Assembly: GCA_009929715.1 (NCBI GenBank)
Contig: RZZX01000010.1
Span: 1 to 42,236 of the forward strand
Source of the DNA: Bacteroidia bacterium
Lineage (GTDB): Bacteria > Bacteroidota > Bacteroidia > Bacteroidales > Bacteroidaceae
DNA length: 42,236 nucleotides
Reading direction: 5' to 3'
Part shown: positions 15,529 to 24,921 of the stretch, in pieces
Layout of the letters: each line of letters begins with the position of its first letter
How positions within the stretch are numbered: the stretch's first letter is position 1
The notes under the pieces: generated by a model
Database searches by the model: none
What the model was told of the DNA's origin: nothing
Seen by the model: the letters and a program-made list of their open reading frames with translations, nothing else
Program-made: the position numbers and the translations under genes

Positions 15529-18500
15529 ATGGAAAAACGACTTTATCTGCTTCTTATCGCTTTTATAACGGCTGTTGCAGCCCAGACCCAAGATTTTTAT
15601 TTTAAACATATCAACGTTGCCGATGGGCTTTCACAGAGTTCGGTCCTCTCGATCTATCAAGATGAGTTGGGTGCTGTTTGGCTCGGTACCACAGAGGGAT
15701 TAAACCGCTACAACGGTGCGAGGGTGCAAACATTTAGACCGTCGCAAAACGGTACTGGGCTAACGAACAATGAGATTAATGAGCTTTGCGGAAATGGGGA
15801 GGGAATGCTCTTTATCCGCTCGGAGAGGGATCTTGTTGCATTCGATTTAAACCGGGAGAGGTTTACTTGTTTGCGAACGGCGGATGTGAGTGGACTCTTT
15901 TATGCACACCGGAAACTTTGGGTGGCGTGTGAGGATAAGATCTATTCTTATTCGGAAAGGAATGGGGAGTGGAAACTCTTTGCAACGCTTCCTAAAGGGA
16001 GCACAGGGGCTACAGCACTCTATGTCGATTCTCAAACGGTGTGGGTGCTCACGGGGAAACGGCTTTTGGCTTATACGCTCGGGGGGCAGTTGCAAGAGCA
16101 GTTTGGCGATTTTTCAAATGCACGGTGTCTGTATAAGGACCGCAAGGGGGAGCTGTGGATAGGGACTTGGAACGGACTCTACCGGTTGTCCGCCGAGAGG
16201 CAGTTGGCTTGTTTTACGCATCAATTGGGACAGAATAGTTTGTCGGACAACCAAGTGCGCTGTATCCTTGAAGACGATTACCATCAAATCTGGGTGGGGA
16301 CTTTTCGGGGATTGGATTGCTACCACACAGAGACTGGTCTCTGGAAAAACTACACCCGTTACAGTGCAGCATCTAATACCTTGAGCCATAACTCCATCTT
16401 TGCTCTGCACCAAGATAGACAGGGACATATCTGGGTGGGAACCTATTTCGGTGGCGCCAATGTGTTCAACCCCAACAGCCACTATAACCGATTTTATTAT
16501 GCGGAACCGGAACAACCAACTTGCCTGAGCTTTCCTTTTGTGGGAAAGATGACTGAGGATGAATCGGGTAATTTATTTATCTGTACCGAAGGGGGTGGAT
16601 TAAATCGGTTCGACCCGCATACAAAGAGCTTTCATCGTTATCTGAATGAACCGAAAAAGCCAAATAGCCTCGGCAATAACAACCTGAAAAGTATCTTTTA
16701 CCGCCAAGAGAATCACTCTTTATACATCGGCACGCATACTGGCGGGCTCTCCATCCTTAACCTCCAAACTGGGAGGATCAAGACGATCTATCCCACAGAG
16801 CCAACACTCTCGTCGAAGGCGAGCCGGATAGTCAACGATATCCAACCATATCTCCAAGACTTGATTCTACTCACACAGGATGGGGTCTTCAGGTTAGATC
16901 CAAGGAGAGAGGTGTTCTCTCGGCTAACTGCCACCCCGGAGATTCAAGCGCTCTTAAACTGCTCATACACCTATGAAACGTTGCTGATTGATCGCCGAAA
17001 CCGTTTGTGGCTCGCTTTATCGAAGGGGGGCGTGGTCTGTGTTGATCTGATCCGGAATACACATCGGACGTATCTTCCTAATACCCCAACTGGGCGAGGA
17101 ATCGGGAAATTTAAGGTGGCACAGATCTTTGAGAATGCCGACGGAGCGCTCTATTTCTGCACGCTTGGATCGGGGCTGTTCAGGTATCAAGATGCCACGG
17201 ATACTTTCCAGGCGTATACGGCCGAAAAGGGGGCCTTGCCGAGCAACTACTGTTATTACCTCTGTGCAGCCACCACGCCGGAACGGCTCTACCTGATACA
17301 TAGTCAAGGGTTCTCGGTGTTCAACCACCAACAAGGTAAAGTGGAACAGACCTACACGCTTTTTGGACAACACTACAACCAGGGATCGTCCATCTTTGTC
17401 TCACAAAGTGGCTCTATCTATGTGGGTGGGGTCAATGGATTGGCTGTGATTAAAGAGGAGTATCTCAACCAACACCCTTCGAGCCAGCCCTTGCGGTTCG
17501 ATAAACTTTATCTGTTCAACCGCGAAGTGCATCCGAATGATAGTACACGCATTTTATCGCAGATCTTAGCTCACACGCCCGCCATCGACCTGACACACCG
17601 ACAAAACAACTTGGCGATAGAGTTTGCTTCGTTCAATTACCACGACGATAAGAATGTGATCTTCGAATATAAATTGGAGAATTTCGACCAAGCATGGACA
17701 CAAACGCAGGAGCATACCATCGCTTACACGAGTCTCAAACCAAGCGATTACACCTTGCGCTTACGGCAGCTGGACAGCCAACAGTTGGCTGGACCGGAGG
17801 CAACCTTGCACATTCACGTATCGGCCCCTTTCTATGCCACCATCTGGGCTTATCTACTCTACAGTGCCCTGGTTGTCGGCCTAATCCTCTTTTTTGTGCG
17901 CTTTAAAATCAGACAATCGGCCTTGCAAGCGTCATTGCGTCTGGAGCGCCAAGAGAAAGTACAGCTTGAAGCGTTGAATCAGGCTAAGCTGAGTTTCTTT
18001 ACCAACATCTCGCACGAGTTTCGTACGCCTCTAACGCTTATATTGGGGCAGATCGAATTGCTCTTATTGTCGAACAAGCTACACACCACAGCCTACAACC
18101 GTCTCTTGAAGGTTTATTATCAAGCCAACCAGCTGAGGGAGTTGGTTACCGAACTGCTTAACTTCAGAAAGTTGGAACAGGGATATCTTAAACTAACTGT
18201 CACGAAACAAGACTTTGTGGCCTTAACCAAAACTGTTTATGCCGACTTCTATGACTATGCTCAAAAGAAAGAGATCACCTACTTGCTGGATATGCCAACG
18301 GAGGAGATGCCTCTCTTCTTCGATCGCATACAGCTCCAGAAGGTGCTCTCGAACTTATTGTCGAATGCCTTCAAGCATACACCTAAACAGGGGACGATCA
18401 CCGTACGGCTGAGGCAGACCGCCACGGACGCTCTTCTTGAGGTGGAAGATTCTGGTCAGGGGATTCCTGCTCAGGATTTGGAGAACATTTTCGAACGGTT

Positions 18501-19647
18501 TTATCAGGCTCATAACACGGCATCGGACTTGACGCCGGGAATCGGTATCGGACTGGCTTTGTCGAAAGAGATTGTCGACCGGCACCACGGGCAACTGCGC
18601 GTTACAAGCCAAGTGGGGCAAGGTAGTCTCTTTACCCTTTGCCTCCCTCTAGGTTCGGCACATTTCAGCGGAGAGGAGCTGCAAGATGACCAAGCGGCAG
18701 GAGAGCTTTCTGAGACCCTCACGGAGAGACCATTCAAAGAAGAGGGAGCTACGATGACGGATGAAAAGGCAGAAGCAAACGGTGCCCTATGGGAACCGAA
18801 AGAGGTGCTGAAATGGGAGCTGAAAGAGGAGGAAGACAACGCTCCGGAAGGGGGCTGTACAACGAATGAAAACAAACCGGTCTTATTGATCATAGAGGAT
18901 CACGACGAGCTGATTACTCTTTTGGCAGAACTCTTCGAACCATTCTACGAGATCCATCGAGCATGCAATGGACGTGAGGGATTGGATCTGGCCTATGCCA
19001 TCCAACCGGATTTGATTCTCAGTGATGTCATGATGCCGGAGATGTCTGGGAAGGAGTTGTGTTACAAACTCAAAAACAGCGTGGAGCTGGCTCATATCCC
19101 GGTGGTCCTGCTTACTGCACAGACCTCTGCCGACCAGATGATGGAGGGGTATCTGTTTGGCGCAGACGATTACGTGACTAAGCCGTTCAATAGCAAGATA
19201 TTGGTGGCACGTTGCAACAATCTGTTGGCCAACAAAAAACGACTGAGAGCCTACTACGCCGGTCGCCCGGTCATCGACACCGTGAAAGCCGATGCGACCA
19301 GTCAACGAGATAAAGAGTTTCTCGACAAGTGTAGTGCCATCATTAAAACCCACTTCGACAATCCGAACTTTGATGTCACCACTCTCGCCTCGGAACTGTG
19401 CATGGGGCGAAGTAAACTCTACATGGCGTTTAAGCAGCTCATGGGGCTCACACCCAATGAATTTATCCTCAAAACCAAACTCGATGAGGCCAAAGCATTA
19501 CTGAACAACCGACCGGATTTGAACATTGCCGACATCTCTGTGATGCTGGGCTTCTCATCGCCTCGCTACTTCAGCAAATGTTTCAAAGCCTTCTTCGGAA
19601 TGCCACCACAAGAGCTCCGTAAACGGTTAGAGGATGCCACCTCCTGA
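15529..19647 (+). CDS. Hybrid two-component system regulator (HTCS)
   Basis: Inner-membrane sensor that binds an oligosaccharide in the periplasm and directly controls a polysaccharide locus. 1372 residues from ATG 15529. Order: signal peptide (LYLLLIAFITAVAAQ); two seven-bladed Reg_prop propellers (about 25-690, many W-[LV]-G-T repeats); Y_Y_Y domain (about 690-765); membrane helix (about 768-792); histidine kinase with ISHEFRTPLTL, His829; ATPase domain with NAFKHTP and GIGIGLALS; receiver with phospho-acceptor Asp1166 in LILSDVMMPEMSG; and AraC-type helix-turn-helix at the C-terminus. An acidic linker of about 70 residues (1045-1115) separates kinase and receiver. Likely regulates the flanking sulfatase and SusCD/fusion enzyme genes. 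Confidence 0.96.
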   Translation: MEKRLYLLLIAFITAVAAQTQDFYFKHINVADGLSQSSVLSIYQDELGAVWLGTTEGLNRYNGARVQTFRPSQNGTGLTNNEINELCGNGEGMLFIRSERDLVAFDLNRERFTCLRTADVSGLFYAHRKLWVACEDKIYSYSERNGEWKLFATLPKGSTGATALYVDSQTVWVLTGKRLLAYTLGGQLQEQFGDFSNARCLYKDRKGELWIGTWNGLYRLSAERQLACFTHQLGQNSLSDNQVRCILEDDYHQIWVGTFRGLDCYHTETGLWKNYTRYSAASNTLSHNSIFALHQDRQGHIWVGTYFGGANVFNPNSHYNRFYYAEPEQPTCLSFPFVGKMTEDESGNLFICTEGGGLNRFDPHTKSFHRYLNEPKKPNSLGNNNLKSIFYRQENHSLYIGTHTGGLSILNLQTGRIKTIYPTEPTLSSKASRIVNDIQPYLQDLILLTQDGVFRLDPRREVFSRLTATPEIQALLNCSYTYETLLIDRRNRLWLALSKGGVVCVDLIRNTHRTYLPNTPTGRGIGKFKVAQIFENADGALYFCTLGSGLFRYQDATDTFQAYTAEKGALPSNYCYYLCAATTPERLYLIHSQGFSVFNHQQGKVEQTYTLFGQHYNQGSSIFVSQSGSIYVGGVNGLAVIKEEYLNQHPSSQPLRFDKLYLFNREVHPNDSTRILSQILAHTPAIDLTHRQNNLAIEFASFNYHDDKNVIFEYKLENFDQAWTQTQEHTIAYTSLKPSDYTLRLRQLDSQQLAGPEATLHIHVSAPFYATIWAYLLYSALVVGLILFFVRFKIRQSALQASLRLERQEKVQLEALNQAKLSFFTNISHEFRTPLTLILGQIELLLLSNKLHTTAYNRLLKVYYQANQLRELVTELLNFRKLEQGYLKLTVTKQDFVALTKTVYADFYDYAQKKEITYLLDMPTEEMPLFFDRIQLQKVLSNLLSNAFKHTPKQGTITVRLRQTATDALLEVEDSGQGIPAQDLENIFERFYQAHNTASDLTPGIGIGLALSKEIVDRHHGQLRVTSQVGQGSLFTLCLPLGSAHFSGEELQDDQAAGELSETLTERPFKEEGATMTDEKAEANGALWEPKEVLKWELKEEEDNAPEGGCTTNENKPVLLIIEDHDELITLLAELFEPFYEIHRACNGREGLDLAYAIQPDLILSDVMMPEMSGKELCYKLKNSVELAHIPVVLLTAQTSADQMMEGYLFGADDYVTKPFNSKILVARCNNLLANKKRLRAYYAGRPVIDTVKADATSQRDKEFLDKCSAIIKTHFDNPNFDVTTLASELCMGRSKLYMAFKQLMGLTPNEFILKTKLDEAKALLNNRPDLNIADISVMLGFSSPRYFSKCFKAFFGMPPQELRKRLEDATS

Positions 19648-19684
19648 AAGGGCATCCTCTAACATCTGTTATCAGTAAGCTGAA

Positions 19685-19708
19685 CCCCTCCCTATAAAAG
19701 AGGAGGGG
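19685..19708. terminator. Stem-loop between HTCS and susD
   Basis: CCCCTCC (19685-19691) and GGAGGGG (19702-19708) with a 10-base loop, between convergent genes. There is no strong T-run on either side, so it is probably a modest bidirectional terminator. Confidence 0.6.
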
Positions 19709-19721
19709 AGAGTCTAAGTGT

Positions 19722-21548
19722 TTATTTATCCCAGAAAGGGTTTTGAACCAAAGCGGCATTTTTACTCAAGGCCGATTTGGGTAAAGGACGCAAATAATCC
19801 TTTTTCGGATCGAACGTGCGGCGTTCTGCGGCAAAATTGGTTCCGCCGTAAGGATCGACGTACTGTTTGCTATCTTTGCCCAAAGCCGTATAGACGTAGT
19901 TCTTTCCACCACTCGTGCCGTACTTCTTTATTTTACCTTCGTAACGTGGGTCATTAAAATCGGCATCTTCCAAACGCATACCCAGCACGCGTTCTTTCAG
20001 CTTCTCGCCTTGCGCCCAACGCATCAGATCTTGATAGCGCAACTGTTCAAAGCTTAGCTCTACCCGGCGTTCGCGCCGAATTTCGACCAACAGCGCCGAT
20101 AGACCTAAGTCGGCATATTTAGGATCCATGGCCGGAGTCAAATCCAAGTCTGGCACCCCAGCCCGGCGACGAAGTAAATTAACTGTTTTATCCAAATCGG
20201 CCTGAGAAATCGTTCCCAACTCCGCCTTCGCCTCAGCGACATTCAGTAACACCTCGGCATAACGCAACAACGGATAGTCGTGGGTCTCTTTTCCAAACCC
20301 TTTTTTATCCTGCTCACGCACATAATACTTCACCACATGGTAGCCCGTCAGCGTCGGCCAGTTGGGCATATCTCCCAAACGAGGGAAGTTTTTCAACGCC
20401 AACACCTGATCCTGAAACAACGCTTTAGCCGCCTCATTGCCCGGTGCCAAAAACGTTTGTGCCATACGCGCATCACGTTGTGCAAACTCCTGTTCTGGTG
20501 TATCGTTACTATATTCACTGCTCAAACCGATAGGACGCGCCTTCCCATCGGCATCAATCCGTAAGAAATCATCGGCAAAATCCTTCGTACCACCGTTGCG
20601 CAAATTCAACAGATAGCCACACATCCGATGTCCCAATAGATCATCGGCATACTTCCGATAAAGCATCACCTCAGGGTTCTTGCCCAAATCTTCCGAAGTA
20701 AATAGCGTCGTATAATCCTGGGTGGGATTTCCGGTGTTGTAAATTTCATACCCCAACGTCATCGCCTCCTCACCGGCGGCTACACAAGCCTGCAAAAACT
20801 CCTCAGAATCACCCAACTGGTGGTATTTCCGGTAAGTACCTTCATACAAGCCAATGCGCGATTTCAAAGCCAACGCAGCCCCCTTAGTGATCCGATTGGG
20901 TTTGCTTCCCCAATCTTTAGGCAGATACTTACAGGCAGCGTTGATATCCTCCAAAACCTGCTTCATCACCTCTTTTCGGGGTGTTCTGGCCCCATATAAC
21001 TCTTCCGAATCGGTTTGGAGGGGCTGAGTAATCAAAGGCACATCGCCATAAGTCTGAACCATGTAGAGGTAAAACCAAGCACGGAAAAAGAGCGCTTCAC
21101 CGGCATATTGATTCTTCACACTCTCATCACAAGCCACCCGCTGATAATTGGCTAGGAAGACATTGATACGTCTTAAGATTCCCCAAGACCATCCGCCATA
21201 AGAGGTATCACCACCAGGTACATTCTCAACACCTGCTGCAACAGCCGAAGCCCAAATCTGACTGGCATCCATCGTCACAAAGTTGTCCGACATTGCTTCC
21301 AACGGATAGACACTCTGCGTACGACTGTTCCAAGCCGCATGTGCAAAGCCCACCATAAACTTATACGCCCCATTGTTGGCCGCATCATTATAAATACCAT
21401 TGTTATACGCCTCTAGGTCGGCCGGCGTATTCCAGAACGACTTCTCGTTCAAATCATTCGTCGGTGTGCGGTCAAGAAACGCATCGTTACAAGCCCACAA
21501 CAAGCAAGCCATGGACACACACATAAAGCTATAATAGATCTTTTTCAT
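19722..21548 (-). CDS. SusD-like outer-membrane glycan-binding lipoprotein
   Basis: Surface lipoprotein that forms the lid over the SusC transporter and binds the glycan. 608 residues from the ATG at 21548; a GTG three codons upstream is less likely. The lipobox is CLLWACND with the lipidated Cys about 20 residues in. SusD-type TPR helices follow (FRAWFYLYMVQTYGDVPLI), and the RagB/SusD C-terminal part has LLRYAEVLLNVAEAKAELG and IRRERRVELSFE. It starts 13 bp after the susC stop codon, so the pair is co-transcribed in the usual susC-susD order. The specific ligand cannot be read. Confidence 0.95.
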   Translation of the reverse strand: MKKIYYSFMCVSMACLLWACNDAFLDRTPTNDLNEKSFWNTPADLEAYNNGIYNDAANNGAYKFMVGFAHAAWNSRTQSVYPLEAMSDNFVTMDASQIWASAVAAGVENVPGGDTSYGGWSWGILRRINVFLANYQRVACDESVKNQYAGEALFFRAWFYLYMVQTYGDVPLITQPLQTDSEELYGARTPRKEVMKQVLEDINAACKYLPKDWGSKPNRITKGAALALKSRIGLYEGTYRKYHQLGDSEEFLQACVAAGEEAMTLGYEIYNTGNPTQDYTTLFTSEDLGKNPEVMLYRKYADDLLGHRMCGYLLNLRNGGTKDFADDFLRIDADGKARPIGLSSEYSNDTPEQEFAQRDARMAQTFLAPGNEAAKALFQDQVLALKNFPRLGDMPNWPTLTGYHVVKYYVREQDKKGFGKETHDYPLLRYAEVLLNVAEAKAELGTISQADLDKTVNLLRRRAGVPDLDLTPAMDPKYADLGLSALLVEIRRERRVELSFEQLRYQDLMRWAQGEKLKERVLGMRLEDADFNDPRYEGKIKKYGTSGGKNYVYTALGKDSKQYVDPYGGTNFAAERRTFDPKKDYLRPLPKSALSKNAALVQNPFWDK

Positions 21549-21561
21549 CGTTTTCACCGTA

Positions 21562-24500
21562 TTAAAAAGTTAGATTAACCCCTAAAGAATAAGTTCTCAT
21601 AAACGGATAAATCATCTTACCCCCTTCACGAGCCGCTTCTGGATCATAAGGTCCTTTAATGGACGAAACCTCGAACAAGTTCTCGCCACTCACGTAGACA
21701 CTAGCCCGTGTCAAGAAAGCCTGTTTAATCCACTGCTTAGGCAAGTTCCATCCCAATGTCAGCGTTTTCATACGCAAGTAAGCTCCATCCTGCAAGTAAC
21801 GGCTCTGCACCTTCCGGTTTCTTCCATCCACTGCCCGTGCAATCGGGAAATACGCTTGCGGATTCTCGGGTGTCCAAGAGTCGCTGACTTGCCATGTCTG
21901 TGCATTATAGTACTGCGTACCAGCCGGCCAGAACGACTCATCACTTGGAAAAAAATCGCACTTCCCTACCCCCTGCATAAACAGGCTCAAGTAAAAATCC
22001 TTATACGTCATGTTGGCCGTGATACCATATTGATAGCGTGGTGTTTGATTACCAATAATGGCTAAATCGCCATGATCCTCAAGCGTCCGTTTGCCATCAC
22101 TAATCACCTCATCACCATTCAAGTTTTTGAACTTCACATCGCCAGCTCCCCAAACTACGTTGGCCACATTCTTCTGACTAGGCGACTGTGCCACCTCTTC
22201 ATCACTCTGGAACAGTCCTTCGGTGACATACCCCCAGATCGTTCCTATTTTCTGCCCCACATAATACGAGCCAATATCGCCCGTAGGGTTGTTATACTTC
22301 GTGATCTTAGCTTGAGAATCGGACAAGATAAAGCCCAAATCATAACTAAAATCTTGACCGATGCGGTCGCGCCAAGTCAACGAGAGTTCCCAGCCATCAG
22401 TCCGCAGTTCGGCCGAGTTCGACGGCGGTGCATCAGTGCCCAACACTTCCGGATACATCGCCTTTTCAAGCATATCCGATGTGGTACGTTGGTAATAGTC
22501 AAACGCCATATCAAGACGTTGGTCAAACAGAGTCACATCCACCCCAAAGTTGACCGTCTTCACCTTCTCCCACGTCAAGTTGGCCGTTGTCAGAGACCCC
22601 GGGTTAATAATGGTAGCCTTTTCATTCCCAAAAATCCAGCTGCCCGAAGTTCCATCGCTCATAAACGGAATATATGGATAATACTTCGTATTGCCACCCC
22701 ACTTAGAAGAAGAGAGCAACTGGTTACCCAGTTCACCATAAGTCGCTCTGAACTTCAAGTTGTCCAGCCAACCGCGTGTGCCCTTCATAAACGCCTCTTC
22801 ACTCACTCGCCATGCAGCAGAGAACGACGGCAAAAAGACAAAACGGTTATCCGAAGGAAAGCGAGATGTTCCATCATACCGCCCATTCACCTCAAAGAGG
22901 TAACGGCTATCATAAATATAATTGACGCGAAAAAAGCCACCACGCAACGCCCATTCATAGCCATCTTGAGCAGTAGTATGAATGCCCGATCCCAAGCTCA
23001 ATGAAGGCAGCTGCTCATTGAACATGCCCGTTCGCTTGCCACTAAAAGCAGAATACTTCGTCAGCTCCTGATTAAATCCGGCCATTCCTTTCACATAATG
23101 TTTCTCTGCAAAGGTGTTTTCATACTCCGTATAGGCATTGAAAGAGTAATACGACTTATTATAATTCGTCATCTTGAAATACCCATCGCTCGTACGTCCA
23201 TACGTCTCATTAAACGAACCATCAAAAAACTTAATCGGTTTACTATGTTCCGACTCCTTCTTATAGTTCAGATTGTAATTGAAATCGACGTGTGCTTTCC
23301 ACCCCTTTAGAAGGTCCAAGTCTGTACTGGCGGTCAGCCATATGTCATGCGCATCGTACTTATTTCGTCCGCCATCCTTTAGCAAAGTATACGAATTATT
23401 TTCGGCAGACATCCCATCGAACCGATCCAGTTCCGGATACCTAGCATCCTTCGCCCAAGGCTGAATAAAATCGGTTGGCAGTGAATAAATTACCCGCTTC
23501 CAGACATCCTTGCTATCATAAGTAAACGGTTTATCCTGCGACGTATAGTTGTAAAGCATCTTAGCCCCCATCTTCATCCACTTGGTAGTTTGGTTCTCGA
23601 CCGACAAGCGGGTATTAAGCCGTTTAAAATTGTCTTCTCCTACTTTATAAAGCCCCTCCTGATTAAGGTAGCCCACAGAGGTATAAAATTTCGTCTTCTC
23701 GTTACCTCCTGAAATGTTTAAATTGTGTCGTTGTGACGGCGTAAAATCCTTGATCATAAGCGAAGCCAAATCCGAGTACCCATAATGATACAGTTTACCG
23801 TTATTCACCTCAAACTCCGGGTTGTTTTGAGGATCATCGGCATACGCCTTCATCTTTTGGATCACCTCATCCTCATAAGGCTGAGTCACCCCACCATTCT
23901 TACAAGCCTGATTCATCCACTCCGCAAATTCCCAGCTCGAACCAATAAATTTGGGCATGATGGAGGGTTTTGCCCACGAGAAATTACCCGAATAGCTAAC
24001 CGTTGTCTTCATGTCTTTGCCGGCTGTTTTTGTGGTCACCAAGATCACGCCATAAGCGGCACGTACCCCATAGATAGCCGATGCAGCCGCATCTTTCAAT
24101 ACCGTGACATTGGCGATATCGCTCGGATTCACCAAGTTAAGACTCATCTCCACCCCGTCGACCAAAACCAACGGACTTCCTCCGTTGATCGACGTGGTTC
24201 CCCGCACATTCAGAGCAGCCGACCGTCCCGGTTCGCCACTATAATTGGTTATTTGTAAGTTAGGAATAGTTCCCTGCAATGCACTCACCGTGTTGGTAAT
24301 CGGTCTAGATTCCAACACTTTCGAATCAATTTGGCCAATAGCCCCAGTCAAGTTCACTTTCTTTTGCGAACCATACCCCACGACAACGACCTCATCGAGC
24401 GATTTAGCATCCTCTTCCAAGCGAATAGCAAGCCCCTTCTGCCCGCTCACCTTCACCTCTTTAGTGAGATAGCCGATAAAAGAGACCTGTAAAACCGCAT

Positions 24501-24777
24501 TCTCTGGCACACCCGTCAGCGTAAATCGTCCCTCCAAATCGGTTATCACCCCATTGGTAGTCCCTTTAACCACCACATTGGCCCCCGTGACTGGTCCGAA
24601 GTGATCGGTTACCACCCCACTCACCGTTTTTCTCACCTGATCGACCGCATAGACAGAAGTCCCTTCTGCACGCTTTCCAACCAGAGGATACGCCAGAGCG
24701 CCGACACTAAAGGCCGCCATCACTGTGCACCACAACGCCCTCTTAGAGAAGAGGACCCCTGTTTTTCTTTTTTTCAT
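21562..24777 (-). CDS. SusC-like TonB-dependent outer-membrane transporter
   Basis: Imports oligosaccharides with TonB energy. 1071 residues, typical for SusC. Basic signal peptide (WCTVMAAFSVGALAYPLVG), then a carboxypeptidase-like regulatory domain (about 48-125, VSGVVTDHFGPVTGANVVV), the TonB-box-like stretch DEVVVVGYG (about 130), plug domain (about 135-250, LVLVDGVEM, VTVLKDAAASAIYG) and beta-barrel ending in LGVNLTF with a terminal aromatic. No STN domain, in line with HTCS rather than anti-sigma control. Pairs with the SusD gene 13 bp downstream. A 144-bp gap separates it from the upstream fusion-enzyme gene, with no clear terminator, so all three may form one transcript. Confidence 0.96.
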   Translation of the reverse strand: MKKRKTGVLFSKRALWCTVMAAFSVGALAYPLVGKRAEGTSVYAVDQVRKTVSGVVTDHFGPVTGANVVVKGTTNGVITDLEGRFTLTGVPENAVLQVSFIGYLTKEVKVSGQKGLAIRLEEDAKSLDEVVVVGYGSQKKVNLTGAIGQIDSKVLESRPITNTVSALQGTIPNLQITNYSGEPGRSAALNVRGTTSINGGSPLVLVDGVEMSLNLVNPSDIANVTVLKDAAASAIYGVRAAYGVILVTTKTAGKDMKTTVSYSGNFSWAKPSIMPKFIGSSWEFAEWMNQACKNGGVTQPYEDEVIQKMKAYADDPQNNPEFEVNNGKLYHYGYSDLASLMIKDFTPSQRHNLNISGGNEKTKFYTSVGYLNQEGLYKVGEDNFKRLNTRLSVENQTTKWMKMGAKMLYNYTSQDKPFTYDSKDVWKRVIYSLPTDFIQPWAKDARYPELDRFDGMSAENNSYTLLKDGGRNKYDAHDIWLTASTDLDLLKGWKAHVDFNYNLNYKKESEHSKPIKFFDGSFNETYGRTSDGYFKMTNYNKSYYSFNAYTEYENTFAEKHYVKGMAGFNQELTKYSAFSGKRTGMFNEQLPSLSLGSGIHTTAQDGYEWALRGGFFRVNYIYDSRYLFEVNGRYDGTSRFPSDNRFVFLPSFSAAWRVSEEAFMKGTRGWLDNLKFRATYGELGNQLLSSSKWGGNTKYYPYIPFMSDGTSGSWIFGNEKATIINPGSLTTANLTWEKVKTVNFGVDVTLFDQRLDMAFDYYQRTTSDMLEKAMYPEVLGTDAPPSNSAELRTDGWELSLTWRDRIGQDFSYDLGFILSDSQAKITKYNNPTGDIGSYYVGQKIGTIWGYVTEGLFQSDEEVAQSPSQKNVANVVWGAGDVKFKNLNGDEVISDGKRTLEDHGDLAIIGNQTPRYQYGITANMTYKDFYLSLFMQGVGKCDFFPSDESFWPAGTQYYNAQTWQVSDSWTPENPQAYFPIARAVDGRNRKVQSRYLQDGAYLRMKTLTLGWNLPKQWIKQAFLTRASVYVSGENLFEVSSIKGPYDPEAAREGGKMIYPFMRTYSLGVNLTF

Positions 24778-24921
24778 AATTCTGATGTTTGTTAATAGTT
24801 AGATTTAGATAACATCTTTTTTAATTTAATGAGAGATATCTGTTTTAATTTATTATATATTGGACCAAGCGGGATGCACACGACCCTATAAAGCAGAGTC
24901 GTATATCCCCACTTAGGACCG
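24778..24921 (-). other. Gap between fusion-enzyme gene and susC
   Basis: AT-rich 144-bp spacer. An ACGAC/GTCGT inverted pair (about 24889-24910) is weak and has no T-run. No TAnnTTTG element is seen on the minus strand, so read-through from the upstream gene is favoured. Confidence 0.4.

Noticed and set aside
22072..23004. 310-codon plus-strand frame opposite the first susC
   Set aside because: Antisense shadow of a well-supported SusC gene; no recognisable domains or promoter.
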